Source: Paulinella micropora (taxonomy: Eukaryota > Cercozoa > Imbricatea > Euglyphida). Taken from it: a stretch of 46,254 nt of DNA. The DNA is taken from NCBI GenBank assembly GCA_009731375.1, contig BJOX01000259.1, forward strand, positions 132,998-179,251, in the 5' to 3' direction. The position numbers and the translations under genes are program-made. The notes below the pieces were generated by a model. The model was not told where the DNA came from. It did no database searches and saw only the letters and a list, made by a program, of their open reading frames with translations. Positions 29,499-37,720 of the stretch are shown piece by piece; position 1 is the first letter of the stretch, and every line of letters starts with the position of its first letter.

Positions 29499-29825
29499 TC
29501 ATTTTCGGGGACCGGACACTAATAGCTCGGTCAGATGCTCTCCCACCCATACTTCCTTTAGAGGTAGGCTCCCATCCCGGCCATCACCCCTTAGGGTGGG
29601 TAGTTTGTAGTCCCCTTGCGCTTCCATCCTTGTTGTTCCTCCCACAGCGCTGAACTCTTTCACTTCGCGCTTGACTCCGCTCATGAACTCCTTGTAACTG
29701 GGTGGGGCCATGTCCGACACTGCCCCCGAGTCCAACATGGGGTCCGGGACCTTACGCGGTCTCGTCGCCTTCCGTCGATCCCTTCTCATCAACGCGCGGT
29801 TGAGCATCATCCTTATGACTTCCAT
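29499..29825 (-). CDS. Copia-class aspartic protease segment
   Basis: 108 codons. PMLDSGAVSDMAPP contains the DSGA active-site motif of Copia proteases. VLVSGPR-like spacing to the C-terminal block is not well kept. It overlaps the end of the upstream gag-like ORF by 13 nt in another frame. It continues to about 29460 before stops. Confidence 0.6.
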   Translation of the reverse strand: MEVIRMMLNRALMRRDRRKATRPRKVPDPMLDSGAVSDMAPPSYKEFMSGVKREVKEFSAVGGTTRMEAQGDYKLPTLRGDGRDGSLPLKEVWVGEHLTELLVSGPRK

Positions 29826-31120
29826 TTCCTTTTCCTGGACTTGGTCGGGCTCCCCCTAGACCCCCCGGCGTAGACCACCACATGATCGGGCATGTCGCCT
29901 CCCCCTAGCGGCCGTAACCAATAAGGCTTGGGACGCTTCTCCCAATCTCCGGCTATTCTCCAGTTCTTAGGGTTCCAGTGCACGGGAAACTTTGGTTTGT
30001 TGTAGGCAAAAGGCCAACCTGTAGACCAGCGGTACATTAGTCCCACGTACTCCTGCCACCGCTCCTCGAAGTCCTGTAGGTCTCTTCGGTCGTCCTCCCA
30101 CTTGGGCGGCCACGCCACCCGATTCTGGTTCACTTCGTTTTGTTGTTCCATTATTATCACCTCCAATCTCCTTTTCCTCTCTTTTTCACTCACCAGGTCC
30201 CGTCCCTGCTCCGGCTTCACTTCCACTCGCTGTTTACCTGGGCTCGGAGCTGCCCCCGGGGTGGGTTGACCCGGCACCGCCTCAGGGGTGAGTACCCCCT
30301 CCTTGCGTTCTTCTCGTTTCCATAATCGCTTCTCCGCAACCTTGGTGATTAGTTGCTGCACCTCGTCGATCTGGTCCATGCCCACGGCTTGGGTGTCCTC
30401 GTTGTAGAGCTCCGCCATAACCATCGCCAGCTTCCGGAGGTGCCGAAGCACGTTGGTGCGCATCTCCTCATCGTTTGCGTAGTCCAGGCACTTTGGTTTA
30501 GTTGGCGTCAGTCGCCCCTTAATCTGCGCCAGCGCCCTTCCCATCTCAGCCTTAAACTTCTTGGCCATCGGGGTGTCGTAAGGCGCCGCCGCCCGAACTT
30601 GTGTCACTAATAACACCGTGTCGTCCCCTCTCCCTGGGTCCTTGGAATCCTCCGACTCCTCGTGCACCTCTGTGGAATCCTCTGGGAAGCTCCGATAGAG
30701 CTCCGCCATGTGCTCCCGCCACGGGGTACTTCCATTTTCCAGAAGTACTAACGGGTCTATTACTTCCTCAGGAGTAGCCAGCATCTCCGGCTTTGCATTC
30801 CTCGGACCCGGTGTTACAGGTCTTTGGCTCTCCACTTGGCCCTCCGTCGGTGCCTCTGTGGTCTCCGTGGTTTTCCCTTCCACCTTTAGAGTTAGCAGGG
30901 GCATTGCTTCCTCCATAACTGGAGACGGAGCCATCGTGCCTTTAGCGACTATTGGTGTCACGGGACCTTGATCCCGCACCAACCCAACTCGCTTTATGTC
31001 AGAGTCGTACCTTCCGGCATGAACCGGGTCCTTCATGGCCCGGTACTGCGTTACACCTGTCACCAGGAAAAGATACTTTTTACCGGCTATCCGGGGGGTG
31101 ATGCCTACAAAGTTAAACAA
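29813..31120 (-). CDS. Copia-like gag region ORF
   Basis: 435 codons starting MFNFVGITPRIAGKK. The first 20 residues are encoded by the 50-bp repeat also present at 207-360 and 32457-32609, so the true start may be further in and the first exon-like segment is repeat-derived. The body is charged and helical. The segment YVGLMYRWSTGWPFAY and the basic tail (SRKRKWKS) are notable; no CCHC knuckle was seen. It is assigned to gag only from its position before protease. Confidence 0.45.
   Translation of the reverse strand: MFNFVGITPRIAGKKYLFLVTGVTQYRAMKDPVHAGRYDSDIKRVGLVRDQGPVTPIVAKGTMAPSPVMEEAMPLLTLKVEGKTTETTEAPTEGQVESQRPVTPGPRNAKPEMLATPEEVIDPLVLLENGSTPWREHMAELYRSFPEDSTEVHEESEDSKDPGRGDDTVLLVTQVRAAAPYDTPMAKKFKAEMGRALAQIKGRLTPTKPKCLDYANDEEMRTNVLRHLRKLAMVMAELYNEDTQAVGMDQIDEVQQLITKVAEKRLWKREERKEGVLTPEAVPGQPTPGAAPSPGKQRVEVKPEQGRDLVSEKERKRRLEVIIMEQQNEVNQNRVAWPPKWEDDRRDLQDFEERWQEYVGLMYRWSTGWPFAYNKPKFPVHWNPKNWRIAGDWEKRPKPYWLRPLGGGDMPDHVVVYAGGSRGSPTKSRKRKWKS
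31062..31111 (-). repeat. 50-bp copy of the TGTAGGCATC repeat
   Basis: Nearly identical to the first 50 bp of 207-360 (minus) and 32457-32609 (plus), all starting TGTAGGCATCACC. Here it forms the first codons of the gag-like ORF. Confidence 0.8.
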
Positions 31121-31357
31121 TACACAAGATCCACAAATGTGTTTTTAAACCACAAATGTAGATTGCCCGGTTAAGGGTTAATAAAAATATTATTAACAAG
31201 ATTTTGAAAATTTGAATTTCATCTAATTGTTAATATTATTATTAATAATAATATTATTAGTTGAATAATATTCTTATATCAAGTTTTTCGACGTATTGGA
31301 AAAGTCACTTTGTTCTCAAGTATAGCAAAAGTTAAATCTGAAGGCTACAAAAAATTT
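31121..31357. other. AT-rich spacer, no gene
   Basis: Contains AT-rich stretches with ATTATTAATAATAATATTATT-like symmetry around 31230-31262. No ORF. A 5' LTR of the Copia-like element would be expected here but was not recognised. Confidence 0.4.
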
Positions 31358-31655
31358 AACTATCAGACTGAGCACCTTAACGACCGGCCAAAACCTTTAC
31401 CGTTGATAATTCACTCTTTTTGACAGGTTCAGAGTCATTAGATTCTCCTCTGCACGACGTTTCGACTTCACTAACTAGTTTTCGATTCCGTTCAGAAATG
31501 ACTTCAAACGATTAAGTCAAAGATCTTTTTAGAAAAGATGATCCATTGCCTTTTTTTCCCACTCGGAGTTACCTTTTCCCCCGATTTTCCCGTGAACACG
31601 CGTTGCGGTAAATTTGTGGACAAGGGAGCGGAAACGCGATGTTTGACTGTCATTT
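31358..31655. repeat. about 300-bp diverged repeat, copy at 9407-9712
   Basis: Same-orientation relative of 9407-9712, with numerous substitutions and small indels. Confidence 0.6.
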
Positions 31656-32456
31656 TTGCCGTTCCCAGTCATTTTCGCCTAGGCCTCCCAAATCAGTTTG
31701 GTTTTCTAGTTCACCAACCCGACACTATCCGTTTATGACTGTTAACTAAAAACAAAAAGACAGTATCCTTTTGAGAACTGAAGACCTCACCGTGGCAACT
31801 TGATTTACGTTCTACTCTTGATCGTAAATTGCATCCAAGCCTGCAAAGAGTTCGAAATTACGTAAATAAACGAAGTGACCTCTCTACTATTTACTGATAT
31901 TAATATTTCACCTGCTCTCACAGAGTCAGGACTCAACGCAGCCATAGTGTCGTCAGTTCTTAATAAGACTCAGTCACAAGTTCGTTGTATCTGCCTGCTT
32001 GAAGAGTTGTATACAAACTCACATAACGTATACTTGAACTCAGGCTTGAAAGTTTGACGTCAATGAAAAAGTTTAATCTATGTAAAAAAACTTTAAATTT
32101 GAATTATGTGCAAAGTTTCTTTATAGGTCAAAGTTTCTGTATAGGTGACTCAAAGTTTCAACTTCTTTACATATATATGTCAAACTTATTTATTGTTGTA
32201 AAGAAGGCTATTAATAAAATGAATGTCACGGCGACAGTAATACCAAGGTTGGTGTTTTGACTAGAAAAATATTGTTTCAACTGCATAATCCGTAATCAAC
32301 TCTGCACTCACTGATTTGTACGCACAAGTGCACACTTAAAGGCAGAGGAGTATGGTGACCCGCCCGAAAATGAAAACTAGAAAACATAGATCGAAAATTA
32401 GTTTGTTAAAATTCAGAACATACTCTGGAACAGAGCAATACTTTTAATATCGATTG
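31656..32456. other. intergenic AT-rich, no gene seen
   Basis: Only short chance frames. Small local repeats of CAAAGTTTC near 32110-32160. Confidence 0.5.
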
Positions 32457-32609
32457 TAGGCATCACCCCCCGGATAGCCGGTAAAAAGTACCTTTTCCTG
32501 GTGACAGGTGCACCAGCTTGTTTTTCAGTATTATTTGTCCGGATTGGACCTGATGCCATTTTATTCCTGGTCTGTTGCCGTTTTTCTTTTTGGCTTCACT
32601 GAGCTAATA
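32457..32609 (+). repeat. 150-bp repeat, inverted copy of 207-360
   Basis: Starts TGTAGGCATCACC and remains alignable with the minus strand of 207-360 until the N gap at 32610. Confidence 0.8.
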
Positions 32610-32677
32610 NNNNNNNNNNNNNNNNNNNNNNNNNNNNNNNNNNNNNNNNNNNNNNNNNNNNNNNNNNNNNNNNNNNN
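32610..32677. other. assembly gap (68 N)
   Basis: 68 N between the repeat copy and the first visible exon of the next gene. The true size is unknown. Confidence 1.
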
Positions 32678-33660
32678 GATTGATGAGTTAGAGAAGACCG
32701 ACAGAGTTCTGACCAAGATCAGACTGTTGATGGGTGCGTTACTGCATAAAGAGGCATGGAAGAGATGGATTCCTACCAAGGATCACTCTGTCCCTAAATC
32801 ACTTAGTAACGCACTACCGGTCGCCAACAAAGCAGGTGTTGACCAATATGTGGAGAAATATAATTTTCTCAGATCTGCTTCTGAATTAGTGGCCTTTATC
32901 ATTCATGCTCAAAAGCTGGTGATATCTGAGAAGAAGAAGGCGAAAGAGAATGAGGAGTTCGAGAAGACGATGAGACTGGAGAGAATGAAAGCAAAAGTGA
33001 GTGGTGCAAAGAGACACCCTCCGACATATTCGACCAGCTCCTGCCCCACCAGCCCCTGCACCCCCGGGCTCAACTACGGTGGTGGTCACAAACACGGAGA
33101 AGAAGGACAGACAAAATATCATAAATGCCTTCAAGGGGAAGAAAGGAGGAGTGGCAAGTCTCATGCTATATGCCAAGACGAGCTCAGACAAAGACTCTGA
33201 TGCTTCGCTTTTGAGCAAGCTCAAAGAGATCAATGCCTGCATGAAGGCTTTTCCTTGCGACGAAACGCAGGAATACGAGGCCCTTGTTACTGTTTTTGAC
33301 CAATCTCTAGTCTCGGAGGGATTTGATCTGACACAGTACAAGTTTTTGAGAAAGAAGGAGGAGATTACGAGAAACAATGCAACAGGCCTAGACGCTCAGT
33401 GTGAACTGGCGGTGGCCACACTCATGTCATATTTTCAATCTCATGGATACCAGCATCTCTGCACTGGTACTCTCATAGGATTTGAAATTTTTGAGACAGT
33501 GGCGATGAGTTTGAGGAGTGCTGTTGGCTTGGCGGCGACCCTTACGGAGGTAGTTTCCTCCTATGGGCTATTCTATGGCCGCAAGTCGATCATCCTCTAT
33601 TTCTTTTCGGCGTTACACACAGTTAACCCGAGTAAGCTTACTCAGCTCATACAACAATGA
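32678..33660 (+). CDS. unrecognised host or element gene, 5' end in gap, one 52-nt intron
   Basis: The reading is open from the gap edge (IDELEKTDRVLTKIRLLMG) to about 33000, where the frame changes. A GT-AG intron at 33001-33052 (52 nt, donor AAAGTGA|GTGGTG, acceptor CCCCACCAG) restores the frame by phase and fits the size of the other introns in this region. Downstream it continues through EKKDRQNIINAFKGKKGG and helical segments to LTQLIQQ and TGA at 33658-33660. It is a helical protein with a charged coiled-coil-like stretch (SEKKKAKENEEFEKTMRLER) before a short Pro linker. The C-terminal half is mixed helical with moderately hydrophobic runs. Family unknown. It is convergent with the SAP-domain gene at 34066. 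Confidence 0.55.
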
Positions 33661-34065
33661 CGATATGGTAAATAATAAGGCGCCGGTCGTACTTTTTTGC
33701 GACCTTTCATTTTTTTCTGAACTTGTTCAGATATCATTGAATCCATTAATTATTGCTTTGAAACGTTTGGATGTAAAGAAAACATATTAATAAAGACTTT
33801 AATTACAAAACTCCTTGCTGTACTTAGCCGGTCGGCACCTTGTATGTACGCTAAATCTCAGCTATGTCAGCTAAACCCCAGAATGACCTTTTAAGTTGTA
33901 ATTTTTTTGCTAGATCTTTTTTACCAATCTTTCTGCTGAAATTCAACATACTTATTCTAATTTAATAGTCTTGACGTGTACTTACTTACGACTTAGCACG
34001 GTTTGGGGGGGNNNNNNNNNNCGCCACCTTGCTGGTCAAACAAACAGCGACAGAAGCAGACTAAT
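33661..34065. other. intergenic between convergent genes, with gap
   Basis: AT-rich, containing AATAAA-like signals near 33788-33796 and a 10-N gap at 34012-34021 next to a G run. No gene. Confidence 0.5.
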
Positions 34066-37000
34066 TTAAACGCAATCATCCTGGTACAAGTCTTCATCAT
34101 CGCTCTCTTCGTCTGCTTCGTCGCTGTCACTAGATGCAGCACGCTCGCACAACTCACATCCTTCAACAAAATACGAATGCTTTCGGTTCTCAAACCCGCC
34201 CGTGTTGCATCTGGGCTCCACAGCTTCCCCGTCCTCGCTATCACCTTCTCCGTCTTTGTCTTGCCCTGAATAGTAAACGCGTTTGCCTCTGGTCGTCCTC
34301 ACCGTCCCTGACACTGTCCAAACAAAAAAAAAAATCAATTGCAAGAACAATTTCAAAAAGTAAGCAAACGGTAAGCCCTGCCACACCAGACGTATACCTT
34401 TCGACGAGCTTTTGCGTTTCTTAGCAGCTGGCGGGCTTGCAGCCTCAGCTTTCCCATTCTTCCTCTTGCCCCGCTTGCCAGACTTAGAGCGCTTCGCCTT
34501 AGCCTTGGGCTTGTCGGAACCTTGCGAGACGTCGCTGTTCAGACGCTGCCGCAGTTCCGCCACCTTGCCCTCCGTGGGCAAACCTAACTTCTGCAGCAAA
34601 GCAATACATTGAGCCTTTGTCATGCGTGAAAAATGCCCCCCCTGGAAAAATGCCCCCCCTGGCCCGTCTTGCCTTGCTTTTTCTTTTGGCTCCTCTGCCT
34701 GGCCAGCCTATTGAAGTAGCGAATCTTCTCCTCGCGCCCCATGTTGGCAGTAGCCTCGGACTGTTCCAGGACGAAGCCGGAGCTGATGCCAGTCGCCCCG
34801 CCTCTCCGAACTGGGCATTTCTCCCCTTGCTTATGCGCGGCCTTAGGCGCCATCGTACTCTGAGTGCAAAACTCACACCGGAGGCCCGCCTCCTTATCGC
34901 TCCTCAAGTCAAGTACCACACGATCCGCATCTTGGCCGCCGCTGCATAAAGCGCCGTACGCTACGCCCGGAACACTAAACTGCTTGCCCGCAGCTGTTTG
35001 CAGGGAATATTTGAAAGAACGAAGCTCCCGAAACTGCCAGCTAGTTAGTAATCGGGGAGACAGTGGATTCTGGGTGACCCACTCTTGGATGACGTCCCTC
35101 TCGTGCCCGTAGAGGCGAACGTTCGCAAAGCCAGCATTAGACGCAGATTCTAACCAATCCTCGACAAGCGAAAAGCCTATCCCTTGCTCAATCTGGTCTT
35201 TTGAAAAGACCTTCGACAGATTGCGCTTTGCTCCGTCGCAGGGATTCCAGGCGTGGTTCGCACATAGAACGTGCGCCTCCACGTCCACACCATAAAGCGC
35301 GTGGTAGCATGATTCCGAGTAAATAAACTCTTTGCTCGTAAAATCACCACCGCCATCGCCAGTCCGCACGCCTGGCCCCGGCAAAGACGAAAGCTCGCCG
35401 CTGCCCCCATCCTGGGTACTCCGAAAATGATAAGCCCAGCAATATCGGGTGGTGTCCGCGGTGTGCTCAGTAGTCATTAAGTTATGAATATATTCGTACT
35501 TGAGCTGGCCGTGCGCGTCACGAGTGACAAGGGTGAACAGAAGGTCGTTTACTTTCGTGCCATTTTCCGAGTACCATGATATGTAATCCTGATATATCAC
35601 CCACTGGCCCGACCCGGGTTGCAGAGCTTCAATTCGCGCCTGAACGTAACTATCACATTCAAGGCACACACAAAGAAAAAAGATGATACCTACAAAAAAG
35701 CATAACCAAAACCTCTTGGAAAGGAGAAACAAGCAATGCTGATATAAGTGTTTTGGAAAGCACGCAAATATTTACCTTAGGCGAGTGTCACAAACATACA
35801 CCACCCCCCCCCCCCCCCCCCCGCATATGCGCACCCCTGTCGGAACAAGTCATGGTTTGTGGGAACGAGGAGGATTTGGGAGCTCATATTTGCAGGGTAG
35901 CTAGCCACAGTCTCGATGTTGATGCTGATACAAGTGTTTTGGAAAGCACGCAAATATTTACCTTAGGCGAGTGTCACAAACATGCACCACCCCCCCCCCC
36001 CAAGTAACAATGCAAGCAGCGAAGCAACATCAACCATTCCAATGAAACTCACGACGAAAAATGAATCACCTGCGCTGGGTTTCGTACTGTCGAAAATGGC
36101 GCTCGCCATTTCTAATATTCTCGTTGAGCGTTTGAAGCTTCTTGTTAATAAGATCACGCTTCTTGGGGCTTTTGGCAAGCTTGTCAAGCTCCCGGTCGCG
36201 CTCGAGCTTCCACTTATCGTAGTTATCATGCCATTTGCAGGGCACAGTCTTAGTGATGCAGCGGAAAGAGACTTTCTCATCATCCAAGAGCTTTGTGAGA
36301 GTTTTGCGAGTTCGTGGCTTATAAAAATGCCGGCAGCCTGCGGAGCATTTCCCTCCGCAGATGTATGCAGCCGAATTATCAGTGACCCACTGCGTGCCTC
36401 GCAAATCTACGACAAGTTTCTCAATACTGCCCGATGCAATCACCATTTGCTCAAATATTGTCGGGAAAGCTTTGTCGCGGTAATTGTCATGGAAGCTGTC
36501 GAGAGTCCCGTACCAGTATAGCGTTGTGCGACCTGACTTGGCGCCCATCATCTCTAGAATCACCTTCTTGGTGGTGAGCTTTTCCAACTGGGAGATGCCC
36601 TCGCGCTGTTCATCCCTGGTTCGCTTCTGTGCGAAAATATCGATGGGCACAACGTCACCCTTAGCTTTCCTCTTGGCTAACTGCTTCTGGACCTTTGCAG
36701 CTTTGTCAGCGTAAGCCCGGCTAATGCACGTGAAATAGTCGTTCCACTCCTGGGTGGTCATCCTTCCTCTCAGTTTGCCTACGATTACTTGTTTGTGAGC
36801 GGCCCGAGCCGGCATCTCTTGCAGCACCTCCTTTATTGCACTAGCGGCCGCAGCCTGTGCCTTATTTTTGCGTAGCAGGGCGCTAGTCTCAGGATACATC
36901 CTCTCCCCCGCACTGGAAAGAAGCATGTCCTGCAATGCCCTGTCATCAGGATATTTTTGAGATACCTGCTTGGATGTTCGTTTATTGGCCTGATATTTCC

Positions 37001-37332
37001 TACTTTTCTCCAGCCTTTTGCGGTGCTTGGGGTCGACAGAATTCAAATCCACGCGCAGAACGCGCGAATCTCGCTTTCGTTTTCTGTTAGGCTCTGTCTC
37101 ACTGCTGTCAGGTTCAGTCTCGAGGACAGATTTGCGTTTTGATGCAAAAAAAATCATCGTGAGCGTTGTTTCCGTTCGCCTCTTGCTTCCCAGACCGGTG
37201 GTCGTGGCTTGAGTTGAGAGTTTGCGGACTTAATGCAGGAAAAGGATCGGAAACCACAGAACCGTCGGTATCCTTGCGCAAATCTGGAGGTTGACGCACT
37301 TGCTGTTGTGGGACATGGACCAGCCACGACAT
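34066..37332 (-). CDS. transposase-like gene with Cys cluster and C-terminal SAP motif, three exons, two frame breaks
   Basis: Minus strand. Exon A, 37332 to 36070: basic N-terminus, then helical region, then a Cys/His cluster (ICGGKCSAGCRHF ... FRCITKTVPCKWHD). Exon B, 35649 to 34398: GQWVIYQDYISWY, TKVNDLLFTLVTRD and NHAWNPCDGAKRNL resemble, in order and spacing, an RNase H-fold transposase-like family of protist genomes. The usual SDGG-like block reads YSESCYHALYG, so an acidic catalytic residue may be lost. Exon C, 34313 to 34066: acidic tail. Introns: 36069-35650 (420 nt) and 34397-34314 (84 nt), both phase-consistent. The end of exon B holds a SAP-like motif (KAQCIALLQKLGLPTEGKVA) in a shifted frame. 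A second break is at an A8 run (37146-37153). The family match is from memory; the start at 37332 is tentative. Confidence 0.5.
34314..34397 (-). other. 84-nt intron separating SAP region from acidic C-terminus
   Basis: Donor AAAG|GTATAC at 34397, acceptor after a T-rich stretch (TTTGTTTGGACAG) at 34314. Phase 1 on both sides; joining keeps the reading frame of SSSK to SGTVRTTRGK. Confidence 0.75.
34401..34623 (-). CDS. SAP DNA-binding motif and basic linker (exon B end)
   Basis: From the ATG at 34623: MTKAQCIALLQKLGLPTEG followed by KVAELRQRLNSD. This is the two-helix pattern (hydrophobic spacing, G-L-P turn) of SAP motifs, which bind AT-rich DNA in chromatin and repair proteins. Then follows a Lys/Arg-rich stretch (KAKAKRSKSGKRGKRKNGK). 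Its ATG overlaps the TGA of the longer upstream frame. The two frames are separated by exactly one extra 17-bp repeat unit (34629-34662), so it was probably the C-terminal part of the same protein. Confidence 0.6.
34629..34662. repeat. 17-bp perfect tandem duplication causing a frameshift
   Basis: AAAAATGCCCCCCCTGG occurs twice in tandem (34629-34645 and 34646-34662). Because 17 is not a multiple of 3, the second copy shifts the minus-strand frame just before the SAP motif. Confidence 0.9.
35740..36001 (-). repeat. 186-bp satellite, about 1.4 copies, inside the 420-nt intron
   Basis: TGATAxAAGTGTTTTGGAAAGCACGC at 35740 recurs at 35926, period 186 bp. Each copy includes TTAGGCGAGTGTCACAAACA followed by a C run (35804-35822 and about 35989-36001). 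The same unit is present in the opposite strand orientation at 38872-39108. Relative to the direction of transcription of the host intron, both are in the same sense. Confidence 0.85.
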
Positions 37333-37720
37333 CGTTTACATCTAAGAAAAAAAAAGCACTGTTCCATGTCACAGTACACACCGATTGCCTAACAGACCTC
37401 CATGTCGGAGCAACGTTTGCTGGCTGTAACAAATAAAAAGGGACAGAAAAAAAAATGGATTCGACAGATCGCAAGGAAATGCATCTACCTTTTAAAGTCT
37501 TTGCCTCCCTCCGCAGCGAGCACGTTGCCCGTGCGTGGCTCACCCGACCAAAACAATCAAAACGCAGCCAAGATGGCTTGAGAGGACGTTCGTTAGGAAT
37601 GGAATGATACCCCCAAAATCTGCCAACCGTCGGGGGAATAGGCATTCTCCATCCTTTTTTGAAGTCAAAAGATCAAGCTTTGCATCGTTCAAGTTTGCCC
37701 GTAGGGCATCAACCATACGC
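37333..37720. promoter_or_regulatory. intergenic region between head-to-head genes
   Basis: 388 bp between the tentative start of the minus-strand gene (37332) and the ATG of the plus-strand gene (37721). It is probably a shared or back-to-back promoter. A pyrimidine tract ending CTTAG just upstream of 37332 on the minus strand might instead be a 5' UTR intron acceptor, with a possible donor near 37490. No clear TATA box. Confidence 0.45.

Larger units (their letters stand above)
26149..31120 (-). mobile_element. degenerate Ty1/Copia-class retrotransposon
   Basis: On the minus strand the order is gag-like ORF, protease, integrase, RT, RNase H. Integrase before RT is diagnostic for the Copia class. 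The reading is broken by frameshifts and stops in nearly every domain. Full-length LTRs were not identified. The left side is cut off by the Ty3-like element's LTR at 25663. Confidence 0.8.
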
